A stretch of DNA of 64,000 nt from Whitmania pigra (GCA_021613335.1 JAJTWR010000044.1:998501-1062500); one strand, 5' to 3'; shown: positions 23,701 through 35,345, counted from the first letter of the stretch. The notes: generated from the sequence alone by a model not told the origin. A program made the numbers and translations.

Positions 23701-25115
23701 TATTTCATGGTATTAACAGGACCATGTTGATCATCTGGCTCTTATTGAGCAGAAAGTGGCAAGAGCTCAATACCTGTTGAAGAAGTTAAGATATGTTGAC
23801 TCCTCCTACATGGTCAGTGACACTGAACTTGAGAAATATGTCTCCGACCTCGTGGAATTCAAAGAGGTTCCAATTAAGACTTTAAAGGGTGAACTTCCTT
23901 CGAGCACAAGCTTTGGCAAGCTCATTTATAAGTACTTCTGTGATCTCAAGGTAATATTGTCTTCTTGGTGATGCTGAATGTTTACTCAATGGTCAAAATG
24001 TGTGCCACGAGAAATTAATGTACTCATTACTAATTTCTCTAATTTAATTTAGTGCAGTTAATTATCCAACATTCCACTTGTGAAGCATCATGATTTTTAA
24101 TCACTTAGGATATTTCAAATTTTGTTTAGAAAATGTGAAGTTAATTATAAAATGTCTTGCAGAGGAAATATGTTATGATATTGATAATGATAACAATAAT
24201 GACTGATAATAATACTATTATTATTAATATAATAATTATAATGTATAGCGCCATAAGCGCCAATGCATGTTTGAGTAGCCATTAGGGTTGCCAACACAAT
24301 TTCAAGATCATTAGAAAACTTGGCCCAGTTGACATTTCATGATAGACATACTTCTTGACGGACCGAGGGACTGATCTTGACGGGTTGATAGACATACTTC
24401 TTGACGGACCGAGGAGGTGGAGAATTATAGGAGATGGTGATCTGAGAATTGAGGTTTTTGCTGGAAATGTTGTTAGAAATAGTCTGATTAGAAGGAGTTA
24501 AAGCAAGATCAAGTGTTTGGTACTAGTTATGGGTGGGAATTTTGATGTGCTGGATAAGACTGCTCATTGAGAAGAAGGGACAGTCCATCATCAGACTGAG
24601 GTGTGAGTGGGAAATTGAAGTCGCCACAGAGTCGAAAGCGGAGCAGCTCTTGAATGAGCTGGTTTAGGAGAGTATCGTGCTCAGATATGAATTGAGACAA
24701 CGAGAGGCAATAGACGTGGCTGCACCATTTTTAAATAGACTTGGGAGTGCCTGAAACCTAGAATCCTTTGTCCTTAAACCATTATTCTGTGCAATTCTAT
24801 AGTAATAGTTTTGTTATGGCTGATTTTGAACTTTGTTATGTGATGAATCATTATTTGAATGTAAACTACTACTTTCTTTTTCAGCAACCTAAGAAAAAAA
24901 AATCTCACACTAAGGCTGCAAATGTCAAAGTGAATCTGAAGCCACATATTAAAGAATACATTGTAATAATTGATTGTTTAGAAACAACAGGCTCCTGTCT
25001 ACGAATTCAATGTATTTTTCCTCCAGGACAATTCGAAATAGCTGCTGCATTCACAAATCTACCCACCTTCTGCAAGGATTGGATCTATCATCATTTGAAA
25101 ATTGATAGTGATTGA
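17747..25115 (+). CDS. RAB3GAP1: Rab3 GTPase-activating protein catalytic subunit (RAB3GAP1), 20 exons
   Basis: Exons by eye: 17747-17811, 17948-18144, 18275-18494, 18656-18824, 18959-19079, 19800-19872, 19950-20018, 20110-20183, 20707-20831, 21055-21168, 21246-21418, 21609-21663, 21782-21848, 22096-22189, 22371-22548, 22824-22934, 23136-23232, 23422-23537, 23720-23950, 24885-25115. Every junction is GT-AG and in phase; the sum is 2580 nt, 859 residues (human 981). Matching family landmarks include YGLKEFIVIA, CQLPLFV, LAICLCVVNKYHGG with LWAEFVLEMKY, LLQKLQMLNSCIKKKKAR, AANPGCAIGDFVRW, KVLHWLALVKPSDL and the REFILRTT-like end (KEYIVIIDCLE). The arginine cluster before KVLHW (NKQRRF) aligns with the part holding the catalytic arginine in human. 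With RAB3GAP2, the complex acts as GAP for Rab3 and as exchange factor for Rab18. Least certain are the exon 4 donor (GTTGGT), the exon 6 acceptor and the weak exon 8 ends. The acidic linker is shorter than in human. Confidence 0.94.
24170..24740 (-). mobile_element. LINE fragment in RAB3GAP1 intron 19: endonuclease piece plus L2-like 3' tail
   Basis: On the minus strand, a broken frame contains LLRFRLCGDFNFPLTPQS, the GDFN signature of the apurinic endonuclease of LINEs. It is followed after a short interval by GGCGCTTATGGCGCTATAC and an AT-rich tail with ATT/AAT triplets. The tail resembles the 3' end of the SINE at 44841-45035 (GGCGCTATATAAATG). A 70-bp stretch at about 24340-24413 contains a short tandem duplication (CTTCTTGACGGACCGAGG twice). 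Most of the reverse transcriptase is missing. Confidence 0.65.
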
Positions 25116-25177
25116 TAGTATTGTTTTGAAAGTAAAATATTATTATTATTATTATGCAATTCCTGATTATTGCATTT

Positions 25178-25231
25178 ATTCAGAAATAAACTGATTGGCC
25201 AGTTTCACAATGAAGGACCTCAGTGCACTTC
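25178..25231 (+). repeat. Exact 54-bp copy of part of RAB3GAP1 exon 18 in the gene's 3' flank
   Basis: The 54 bp from 25178 to 25231 (starting ATTCAGAAATAAACTG and ending CAGTGCACTTC) are identical to 23462-23515 inside coding exon 18. The copy lies 63 nt after the stop codon. It includes AATAAA at 25185-25190, which is correctly placed to act as the poly(A) signal. Intron sequence is not copied with it. Confidence 0.95.
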
Positions 25232-25507
25232 AATGTATTTAATGTATCTTCCTGGTGTGAGCTGATGCATAGCACAGGTTCTCTTGGGCTCTTGATTCAG
25301 CTTTGTCAGCCTCTGCTAAGGATTAACTATGGGTTTTGCTGAGTTTTTCCGAGGTTGTAAGTTTAAGACGGCGGCTACATCATATGTTTCACCTGTCTGC
25401 TACCTACTAGGATGAGCGGGAGTCTGAAACAGGGTGGAGCGCACGATCAGAAGTTGTTAAGTCCTTGAAGGACTGGATAAACTATAGTAGGCTGCCAGAC
25501 AAATTAT

Positions 25508-27058
25508 CAGACAACTAAACTGTTTTTTTTTCAAGTTTAAAATTATAATATCTAGAAACTACATTTCAAAGGCTCTTTAAAAATGTTTGTATGTCAGCTG
25601 TAGTGAGATTTTCATTTTTTTGAAATTATGAAAAATGCTTAATGAAGTACAAAATTGAAGAATTAAATTTAAATGCTTAAAATTAAATCTAAATAAAATT
25701 GTTTTCTTTTTATGGTATTTCTTACCATCAGTTCATAAGCATAGAATTGTGTTCCGTTAGATTTGATAATTCTACCTGTTGCATCTATATAGACAATATC
25801 TTCTTGCCATCTTTGCATCGCTAGTGATAGAGTGAGCACATAGCTGCAGATATTGGAGAAGTATCTTTCACCTATAATAACAACAAGACGTTGTTAAACC
25901 TAGTTACAAAACAAAGTAATCAATACATTCTTACTTGTATTTTACCGATCAACCTCAGGCTTTCTCCAAATTTTTGATGTAGCTTCTTTCATTGTGCTTT
26001 TTTCTATTTAAAACCTACAAAAATTGTTGTCAAATTAAGTGATGAATAAAAATTAATTTATTTTTATTATTCACTTCAATACATTTTCAGATGACCTTCC
26101 ATCCCTATTTACTGATTCTTTTGCTTCCTTTGAAAGTGCTTCCCTACAATGCTGAGTGAACGCTCCTTCCAATCAACTCTTTGGAGAGTTCATCTCTTTC
26201 TTTTCCTCCGACAGGCCGTCCTTTCATCAAAAGGCCATTAATTTAATTAATTAAAGTAAATGTATTTTCAAATTTACCTTTATGAACACATTTATCAGAT
26301 AAAAACTGAAGTTTGCAAAGCATTGATTCTTCATTTAACATTCTCAACTCCAGTTTCTTCGGGCAATCGGCAAAGGCACAATAAGCTTTTGCATTAAAAC
26401 GCAATCCTTTATTGATTGATACTACAACATGATATTTAAAATTAAATGAACAATAAGGATTGAATTTTTTCTTTGGGGTAATAAAGACCTCAGGCCATGA
26501 AGACTCGGCCTATTGACTTGAGTTTTTTTTATTGCATGCCAAACACTCTTATCCATTTTAAATAAATGAGGTCCTTTTGAAATGTCTTTTATGAAGAATG
26601 GTTCGTTAACCTAAAATAATAAACAATGCCAGTTGTGTCAGGTTCGGCTTGTTAAAAATACACATGTAACGCTGAATTAATAAATTAACAAACTGACTGG
26701 AAGTTCACTTTCAGGAGAAACTTCAGCTAAGGAGTCAATGTCAGATTCAAAACTCTAATTAAAAAAAGAAAATTGGCTGAGTAATTTTTTATGATGGAAA
26801 AATAACTTAACAAACTCTGCCATTGGACTCTTCCAGTATATTTTGAAAGTAGACATTTTGATGCACATTTCACTAGGCAGAGCTGCGCGGTTATTGAATA
26901 AGCGAACTTTTAAATTAATTCCAGAAATTCCTATTAATTTCCAAAAAGTGAAAATCTCACTACAAATGATATATGAACATTCTTAAAAAGCATTCGAAAT
27001 GTAGTTTCTAAATATTATAATTTAAAACCTCGCAATTGAAAATAAATTTGAGTGTCTG
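25508..27058 (-). mobile_element. 1.55-kb DNA transposon with inverted ends and a spliced, damaged transposase-like gene
   Basis: The terminal regions are inverted copies of each other over about 115 bp. Left 25508-25625 and right 26945-27058 share CAGACA at the tips, then TTATAATAT-TAGAAACTACATTTC and GTGAGATTTTCA further in. The flanking tetranucleotides are TTAT (left) and CTAA (right). A TTAA target duplication with one change on each side would explain them, as made by Kolobok or piggyBac-type elements. The minus-strand gene between the ends has good splice joins but two apparent frameshifts, and it stops short of a full catalytic domain. The family assignment is uncertain. Confidence 0.72.
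25735..26868 (-). pseudogene. Multi-exon transposase-like gene inside the inverted-repeat element
   Basis: Exon 1 (26868-26812) begins MCIKMSTFKIYWKSPMAEF. It joins in phase to exon 2 (26754-26698; SFESDIDSLAEVSPESELP) and exon 3 (from 26610; VNEPFFIKDISKGPHLFK, KSVWHAIKKTQV). A frameshift near 26510 moves the reading to WPEVFITPKKKFNPYCSF, then NKGLRFNAKAYCAFADCPKK, to a donor at 26278. Exon 4 carries GRPVGGKERDELSKEL and, after another shift, REALSKEAKESVNRDG. Exon 5 ends at 25946. The last exon (25871-25735 region) reads ERYFSNICSYVLTLSLA, RWQEDIVYIDATGRIIKSNG, then FYAYELM before a donor. The DATGxII block looks like the first catalytic-aspartate strand of transposases found in cnidarians, fish and molluscs. 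The rest of the DDE domain is absent. It may encode a decayed transposase rather than a domesticated gene. Confidence 0.6.
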
Positions 27059-27353
27059 CTAACTTCGGCCACGTTAAAGACTAGGCTTTTGCCATTATAT
27101 AAGTGACTGCTGGCGGAAGACGAGTGCTATGACGCCTAAACCAGAAGTGATGCAGAACAGTTAATGGCTTATTAAATTTTAACTTAATTTTCTGGAATGC
27201 CATTCTTGAAAAAAATAATAGTATACAGATGCGCCCACAAGATGCTACTGTGAATTTCAAGCAACTGATACTGAATCCTTGGAGGAAATTGAAGCTTATT
27301 TTGTCGTATTTGCCTGCTTCGATGAGATAGTATCTAGAATCTAGATTCTAGAT

Positions 27354-27915
27354 CAAGGTTTCCCCACCTTTTTCATGCTACTGCCCACCAATTTATCACC
27401 AAGCTGTAATACCATCTATCTACACATAACGAAGCAAACAATCTAGAGAATAATTTCGTTAAAAGGTATTTTACTTAATTATAAGATACATAAATAAATA
27501 GACAGAAATAAGCAAGCACTGTTTCATTTTTAAAGTGTTTAATTAATGCGAACCTTGTGGTTGATGAATCTTAGCTAGTTTCATAATAACCGGTTTAAAA
27601 TTTGATAAAAGTAGTCTTAGGTCTCCTCTTTGTACAATATCAATTCCGTTTCTTTTCTTTTCTTCTTCTTTTTTTTTATCAAAATACGACTCACTACACT
27701 AAATCCAGTTTCCATAAGATAAGATGAACAACTTTTATCCAAAACTGTGGATATTTTTCAGAAACTTCAATCAAATTTTCTTGCAACTTTATCTCTTGTT
27801 CTTCTGCTGAACACGGAAATGGTGATTGAACTCATTCTGGAATTACCAATTCTACCAAATCTTTAAATCTGCATTCAAAGTCTTTTTTGAGCGAGTCCAA
27901 ATGTGTGCAATAAAA
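27354..27915 (-). mobile_element. hAT (ZBED5-like) transposase remnant
   Basis: On the minus strand, broken frames give LKKDFECRFKDLVEL and METGFSVVSRILIKK. A shifted frame then gives KRNGIDIVQRGDLRLLLSN and KLAKIHQPQGSH. These are the C-terminal landmarks of ZBED5/hAT-5 transposases, where the consensus ends with RGDLRLLL...HQAQGSH. A typical hAT end (CAAGGTTTCCCCACC) starts at 27354. The opposite end was not found; the element appears cut off near 27960, where a LINE fragment begins. Confidence 0.7.
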
Positions 27916-27974
27916 TTGTCTATTCGACTGCGTTTTGACACTACTTATGAATGTAACCAAGAATCTATTTTATT

Positions 27975-28424
27975 ATGCCAAGCTTAAATAAAACAGAGCA
28001 TTTTATTTCTTCCTACACAAGTCTCTATTTGGTCCTCAAAGTCTCCGTTCAACCAGACAAACTGCGAAAGTGCACAGACGCCATTAATGACTGGCATCTC
28101 GTCAACTTTCTCCAACTCAACCCGCAAAAATCTGAAATAATGTTTATCGGCATACCTATGCAACTCAAGAACCTATACCCCATCCATAAATATCGCCGGC
28201 ACCCTTCCCCCTTCTTCTACCCTAAACTCCTCTGTATTACTTTTAACTCCCACCTCAGCTTCAAGCAACAAGCCTTCTCCATAATAAAATCTTGCATCAA
28301 CCTCATTTTGGGCAATCCAGCATATCCGTCCGTTCCTTTCGGTCGATATGACTTCTGGATGCAGTCTAATGATGTGCATTGGCACACTCGACCACATTTA
28401 AATCAGTTTTATTCTTCTCATTAA
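27975..28424 (+). pseudogene. Non-LTR retrotransposon reverse-transcriptase fragment
   Basis: A 149-codon open frame with the late palm/thumb signature of CR1/L2/jockey-type reverse transcriptases: KCTDAINDWHLVNFLQLNP, then QKSEIMFIG, then LLCITFNSHLSFKQQAFSI. It lacks the catalytic FADD block upstream and has no in-frame continuation, so it is a dead 5'-truncated copy. Confidence 0.8.
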
Positions 28425-31290
28425 TAACTTGTAGGCCTTTTTATTCTAGTCTGGCAAGCACGTTTGTACATTCGCAACACATATTCATGGGTTAAAAATA
28501 TGGCACCTCTAAACAAACATTAAAGCACTGCGTCGCGGCAGCGATAGGCTTGATGTCGTCTATCAGTCGCCTCTTAATGCCCAAGGCAACTTGATGAGAC
28601 AGAATAACGAGGGAGAAAAATCAGCAAGTTCGCCTAAATTCGATTATAGGTTTGTTTGTGACACTGCAAATATGCGCTTTAAAGTGTGCCTTATGTACAA
28701 GAATACAAGATCTCCGCAGGAATTACTGACATAGTAGTAGTCGTTTTGGTTGGCAAAGAACAAATAGATTGACCGACATAAATATAATCTAACTTAAATG
28801 TCATGGAATACGTAGGCAGCATCGAATCCACTACATTGAGCGCATTTCCCTGCTGAAGCCTTGCAGGACATTTTGAAAATTTCTTATCAATGTTTCTTTT
28901 AAATTTGGAAAAGTGGAATTTAAAGCCCTTCTCTAAGTATCCAGATTCATTGTGTTAAGACGCAAGTCTTCAGCGCTCTACGACAACCAATATCAGTTGT
29001 GCTGATTCGTTTAAAATGTTTTGTCATTTAAAAAAAGAAATTCACCAAGATTATTCGGTAATTCGAAAATAGGAAATAATCTTATCGAATATCTTGTAGG
29101 CAAGGAGTCAAGGGCTGGGCCCCATCAACCCACCCATAAAAAGAAGGAAATTTACAAAATATTTTCAGAATGCTTTAGATTAACTTGATTAACATTAACT
29201 TGACATTTTTCGAATTTGGTGATTCATGATTCACGGCGAATTTTTTAAATACTGACCGTCCAATTTTATGAAAAATGCTGAAAATCAGTACAAAAAATAG
29301 AATTTTTGTATTTTTCTTGCCATTCAACCAAGTTACTAATTAATTACATTGTAAAATATGTATTTATTACTTATCTATATTTATATTTCACTAAGGTACA
29401 TCGTGCGTTTCAGCTAACAATAGAGCTGTTAGTTCTAAAAAATATTATTATTTTAATCAGTTCTAGACGCGCAGATGCACTGTGCGGGTGCTGCTACACT
29501 AGTTAATATTTATTTATTTATTGTAAATAGAAGTGGAGCAACTACATAAAAGACCAGGTAGCGTGCAGACTGGCCGAATGGGTGATGCATAGAGTGTTCC
29601 ATAAAAGACATCCGCAAAAAGTTGCCGATTTTTGACTTCCACCTAGAGTCCGGCCGAAAATGATTGTTGGAGTAGGACCGAATACGAAAATAGACCGAAG
29701 ATCAAATAATGCTTACCGCATTCTAGACGTAAAAGGAAACGTAAACTGAAACCGATTTACGGTTGCAGACAATAAGTGAAAAAAAAAATTTAAATTAAAG
29801 TAGTTTTAATTTAATTTATTAGAAAACCTTTTGACAAACTTGTTGAGAACTATTTGTAAAAGCTTGTGCCATGGTGAGCAATAAGTGCGGATGTTTTTGT
29901 TTTGATTTCCGAGTCCTATGCGCTGACCTAATTGCGATTATCGAGCTTCACTACGCTGCCTGAATAAGGCATTAATTATTAATGTAATAATATACTTTAA
30001 GCTTTAAGAGTGACAAAACGCCTAACGCGTATCGTAACTACAAAGAGAAAGATTATTTCCGCTCGGTCAGTCGGAAAGGATGGCAGTAGCTACTCACACC
30101 AAGGTTTTTCGCGGTCATGAAGCGAGGTCAGAGAATAGCCTGAAGTTCCTGCAGTGTCCAGTGGAGCTAGGTCATGGGTGAACTTCATCCTACCCATGGC
30201 CTACTTGCGCATCTTTGTGCGTGCTTAGCTTTGTGCTACTAAACAACCTGTATTCATTATTTATAGTGAAAAACGAATATACAATATGTATTATTTAATG
30301 TTTACAAGTTCTAATTGTTAAATTTAATTGACGTTTACAGGATGTTACGTATGAAATCAAATAATATTGAACTTATACTTAAAGATTCATGAGCACTGTA
30401 CCTCCTTAAGTACCAACAATTTCAAGTTTTCTTAATGTCTGCATAAGGCACAGACATTGCCATTTCATGCTTTCTGTCAATTAACGTCAAAATCGTTATC
30501 ATTAAATATGTCATCTAAAAGACGAAGAAGCAAAAGAGTGAGTTCACAGATCTGCCACGTGACTACAATTTAAATCAATCGCAAATAGTTGTTAATTAAC
30601 GGGCTCGCGGGAACTGCCCGAACGTCCTTGTTGTTCATCCACATGGCCTATTCTGCGTATCTATAAGTTTGCCTTTCTGATTTGATCACTTTAAAAATTT
30701 GAATCTTGTTCCACGAGTTTGACGTAAAAGGGCATTTTGGTTTGGTAATATGGTGCTGCACGGCACGGGTGTTAATTTAGCTGACCTATTGATGATGTCA
30801 CTACAAGATGAACTATTAACGGATGTGGACAGTTTGAATTAGGAAGGCTTCCAAAAACTTGCTCATCGAAATATTCGAAGCTTTCAGATTGTCACATACA
30901 TCTTTAAAAAACTTAGTAGAAAATTATGCAGACAGATGTCGCTTTCTAATTTGCTACAGGATTAACAAGTGATTGACATAGCATAATATAACATTCCGTT
31001 TATAATGATATAAGAAGACTGTGATAAACCACTCCCTTTTTAATCAATTTCCAAATATGAAATACATTTTTAGAAAGAAAATATTTTGGTAGATTTTAAA
31101 TATGCTTTTAAAATTTCAAGCGCGTTATTTTAGGAATTTTATGTTGTCGGCGCTCAAAACTTCATACGTTAGCCAAAAATTCATTTTTATTAAAATTACA
31201 TTATTTTTTTACGCGCATCATTTGCTAAAGCAAATTACTTTTCTAGCTCTACGCTCTCCAGAGTTAATGGATGTTAAAGTTTTTGCTGAA
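28425..31290. other. AT-rich stretch, no host gene recognised
   Basis: Probably aged repeat DNA. Parts with mixed composition (29560-29780 and 30020-30240) may be old mobile-element fragments but carry no motif I can name. Confidence 0.4.
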
Positions 31291-31306
31291 GTCTAACTTC
31301 ACCGTC

Positions 31307-31610
31307 CTAATTTATAGTCATTTCATTTTTAAATAGTTCCAATAAATCTGTTTCTATTGTCTCCTCATTAAGCTTATTCCAAAGATTAATTACTCTCGTG
31401 CTGAAGTAATTATTCTTGAGAGTACTCGCTGCTTTCCTCATAGATTCCAAAAAGTCAGCTAATCTTTCTTTGTCTACCCAAGGCTAATATCGTTATTCGT
31501 AAATTCAAATAAGTTTCTAAAGTTTAAGCTTATGTTTTTGTTCCGATTAAACGAATTACGCCAAACGAACCGCGCTTCTTCAACTCTCTTTCTCATTAAG
31601 TTTTTTTTTT
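31307..31610 (-). pseudogene. LINE ORF2 C-terminal fragment (CR1/L2-like)
   Basis: On the minus strand a broken frame gives RVEEARFVWRNSFNRNKN. It is followed by NNYFSTRVINLWNKLNEE, ETDLLELFKNEM and a stop at 31307. The pattern 'N-F-F-S-x-R-V-x-N-x-W-N-x-L' near the end of ORF2 is typical of CR1/L2-type LINEs. An internal frameshift lies between the two blocks. Confidence 0.7.
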
Positions 31611-32160
31611 AAATATAAAAACTTTTGTTTACATAGAAATACAAATAAAATATAACCGATCAAATTCACATTTCTATATTGTCATTATCTCAATATAAAG
31701 AACGATCCCAAGTACAAATAACAAAATGGTCGACATCATGGAAATAAAGTAGGTGAGAATCAGGATTCGTAACTTCAAATTGATGTAAATAATTTATTTA
31801 CTTTTGTGACGAATTATTTTACGCGATAATTTTATTTTTACTTGGTCTAAAAATCTTAAATTGAAAACTTTAAGAAAATTTTCAGAACATCCATTATACA
31901 AAATTTTAGAAAAATGTAAAAGGATTTTTAGAACATCCACTATAAAATAGTTTGAAGGTGATGAAAGGACTTTATGAAATTTGTATGAGTTAAAACTAAC
32001 TGTTCTCCCTGAAAACTAAGCGAAATAAAAATGTTCCATTTCATTACAATTCACAAAAATCTCGAACTTATATAAAATTAGCCAATTAAAGATAATTCAA
32101 GAAATAAATTCATAGGTTAATTACTATTTCCACCGATACAACAAGAGACGGAGTCTAGAT

Positions 32161-33097
32161 CGGGCATGCCAAACTCGATTAGTGCCGTGGGCTGCATAAA
32201 ATAATTTCAGTATGCCGACGGGTCGCTCACCAAATCTAAGAAACCTATATTGCAATTTTATTGATTTATATAATAAACACGCATGTTACAACGGCTTCAT
32301 TAAGCTACCGCTCTACAATGCCAAATTTAACATTTGTAATCGAACATTAATCATCCTTAGCGTTTTGTCCCGTGGCTTGATGCCTCCTTTTCATGTCAAT
32401 TTTTAATATGTCTGGCTGAAATTCATTCGCAGTTCCAACTTTGATCAGGTAAAGTGCAACCGAACGTAATGCCCGTTGCAAACTTTCTGAATTTTGCGAA
32501 CTTTTCAGCAAGATATGAAAAGAAGCCAGGTATCGCCACTTCCAGATACTTTGCTCTGAGTGTTGACAGCATTTCTAATAGTTCCATCTGCAAGTTTTCA
32601 TCTGCCTTGTCATTCAAAGGTGAATGGTGCTGAGAATAATGACAAGTTGAGAAATCACAAAATCTTTCCTGGAATTCTCTCATAATTAGCAAAAGCAAGT
32701 AAAGACTCAGTATTGGAGGGTCTGAGCTCTTTGCAATTAGGAAAATGGACAAATTTTAGTGTAACAGTCGTTACTTACAAGCTAAATTTTGTAATGAAGC
32801 ACTTGATATCGTCATACAACTGAGTGATGAGTTTGTAAACCAAAGCAAACGATATCCGAAAAAATGTGAAACAAAAAAACAATGAATATAAATTTTTAGA
32901 CTAACTAATCTGCAAAGATAAACCGAAGTCATTAAAATCATTATGACTTTTTTATTTCACACCGTAAATTAAATTTTACAGGCATTTGTTGATATTAATG
33001 CTTAAACTTCATTTTTAAATCTTAAATGAGACAATTGCGGTAAAATTTTGCCAGCCGCACGTGTGCTTGCACAGGGCCGCGTTTTTTGGCATGCCTG
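32161..33097 (-). mobile_element. hAT element (GTF2IRD2-like transposase) with TIRs and degenerate 8-bp TSD
   Basis: The ends are inverted: CGGGCATGCCAAA at 32161 and, from 33097 on the other strand, CAGGCATGCCAAA. The flanking octamers GTCTAGAT (32153-32160) and GTCCGGAT (33098-33105) agree at six of eight bases, as expected for an aged hAT target duplication. The minus strand at 32752-32423 encodes REFQERFCDFSTC, ENLQMELLEMLSTLRAKYL and FSYLAEKFAKFRKFATGI, the pre-dimerisation region of GTF2IRD2/ZBED-type transposases. It is internally deleted (937 bp in all). Confidence 0.82.
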
Positions 33098-33113
33098 GTC
33101 CGGATATAACACC

Positions 33114-33352
33114 TTAAATCACTTACAATAAATCATCATAATTAAATCATTTACAATAAACCATCATAATTAATTCATTTACAATAAATCATCATAATTA
33201 AATCATTTACAATAAACCATCATAATTAATTCATTTACAATAAATCATCATAATTAAATCATTTACAATAAACAATCATAATTAATTCATTTACAATAAA
33301 TCATCATAATTAAATCATTTACAATAAATCATCATAATTAAATCATTTACAA
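33114..33352 (+). repeat. 27-bp minisatellite, about nine units
   Basis: The unit is approximately ATCATTTACAATAAAYCATC plus ATAATTA, alternating in pairs that differ at a few bases (AAATC versus ATTCA starts; AATC/AACC). It begins 17 bp beyond the right end of the hAT element. Confidence 0.9.
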
Positions 33353-33656
33353 TGTGTCGATTTAGATATTAAAGTCATTCAAAGATTCGAGTCTGCAACA
33401 GTTCGTATGATTCTATAAATAAAGCGAGGTCAGAATTTAGCATAAATTGTTTAGGATTTTATGCCGTCAATGATCAATTTTGAATTAGGGATGTTTTTCG
33501 GTGAACTCGTTTAATTAATTTCAAAAGAATTTTCTATAAAATTAAAGTCAACATCCTGTCAATGAATTGATCGATTATGACACGCATGTCGATGTCATAT
33601 TTGCATCGCAAATATCAAACATGTCAAAATTGGTAATGATTTAAATTTTAAGATGA

Positions 33657-33870
33657 ATTAGACGAATAAATTAGATGAATGAATTTGATGAATGAATTAG
33701 ATGAATGAATTAGATGAATAAATTAGATGAACGAATTAGACGAATAAATTAGACGAATGAATTAGACGAATAAATTAGATGAATGAATTAGATAAATGAA
33801 ATGAATGAATGAATGAATGAATGAATGAATGAATGAATGAATGAATGAATGAATGAATGAATGAATGAGT
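33657..33870 (+). repeat. 13-bp (GATGAATGAATTA)n array passing into (GAAT)n
   Basis: A 13-bp unit with variants (GATGAATAAATTA, GACGAATAAATTA) repeats from about 33657 to 33797 and gives way to a pure GAAT tetramer run at about 33797-33868. The tetramer probably arose from the GAATGAAT core of the longer unit. Confidence 0.9.
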
Positions 33871-34193
33871 TTACCATGAAACGCTGAAGCCATCGATGAA
33901 GTGGCAGAAATCTTGAAGCGCTTGGAAAGCGAGCGATCGGAATAAATGGAGTGTGCATGGAATGTATTTAAATGGAATAACTGACAAGTTGAGGCTAAAA
34001 GTCGTGAAGAATGGGAAGCTATGTTCAGAATTAATTGATTCAATAAAGGATCGGTTGATTGCTCAATCATTGCGTTAATTAAGTTGAGCTGACGAAATTT
34101 ATCTAAATGTTTGTTAATTATTCTATCAGGTCATCAAATTCATCTCCAGGAGCATAACTTGAAGTTGGTTTTTAATTCATTAATACATAACTA

Positions 34194-34744
34194 CCATCCA
34201 TTCATCCATCCATCCATCCATCCATCCATCCATCCATCCATCCATCCATCCATCCATCCATCCCATCCATCCATCCATCCATCCATCCATCCATCCATCC
34301 ATCCATCCATCCATCCATCCATCCATCCATCATCCATCCATCCATCCATCCATCCATCCATCATCCATCCATCCATCCATCCATCCATCCATCCATCCAT
34401 CCATCCAGCCATCCATCCATCCATCCATCCATCCATCCATCCATCCATCCATCCACCATCCATCCATCCATCCATCCATCCATCCATCCATCCATCCATC
34501 CATCCATCCATCCATCCATCCATCCATCCATCCATCCATCCATCCATCCATCCATCCATCCATCCATCCATCCATCCACCATCCATCCATCCATCCATCT
34601 CCATCCATCCATCCATCCATCCATCCATCCATCCATCCATCCATCCATCCATCCATCCATCCATCCATCCATCCATCCATCCATCCATCCATCCATCCAT
34701 CCATCCAACCATATATCCAACCAACCGTCCGTCCGTCCGTCCAT
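34194..34744 (+). repeat. (ATCC)n array of about 500 bp
   Basis: ATCC repeats interrupted by single-base deletions and a few substitutions, ending in CCAACC and CCGT variants at about 34704-34744. This is the second ATCC array in the window (the first is at 16613). Peptide frames across it are repeat artefacts. Confidence 0.97.
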
Positions 34745-35007
34745 CATTTTATTTCCTCTTTTCATCCAAAGTTATATGATATAACTTATATCTCTACATG
34801 GATTTTGAACGTCATGTGTGCACTTTGAATGGTCATTTAAATGATTTACACAAGCAATTTAAACCCCTTAAAAATTTCATCGTTGTGGAAGGTGAGCAGA
34901 TAATAAAGAAGTGATTTTCGTGATATTAGATGTTGATAATGTTGTCATGGTAATGATGATAATGATGTCATTACAAACACCGTTACGTTGATAATGATCG
35001 CTAGTGT

Positions 35008-35345
35008 AATATAATATAATATAATAATATAATATAATATATATAATATAATATAATATAATATAATATAATATAATTATATAATATAATATATAATATA
35101 ATATAATATAATATATATAATATAATATAATATAATATAATATAATATAATATAATATAATATAATATAATATATATAATATAATATAATATAAATAATA
35201 TAATATAATATAATATAATATAATATAATATATAATATAATATAATATAATTAATATAATATAATATAATATAATATATATAATATAATATAATATAATA
35301 TAATATAATATAATATAATATAATATAATATAATATAATATAACA
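35008..35345 (+). repeat. (TATAA)n pentanucleotide array of about 335 bp
   Basis: ATAAT/TATAA pentamers with occasional TATATA and TAAATAA interruptions. The sequence is almost purely A and T, and would be strongly prone to unwinding. Confidence 0.97.

Noticed and set aside
33114..33352. CRISPR array
   Set aside because: Units are directly tandem with no unique spacers, and the DNA is clearly eukaryotic.
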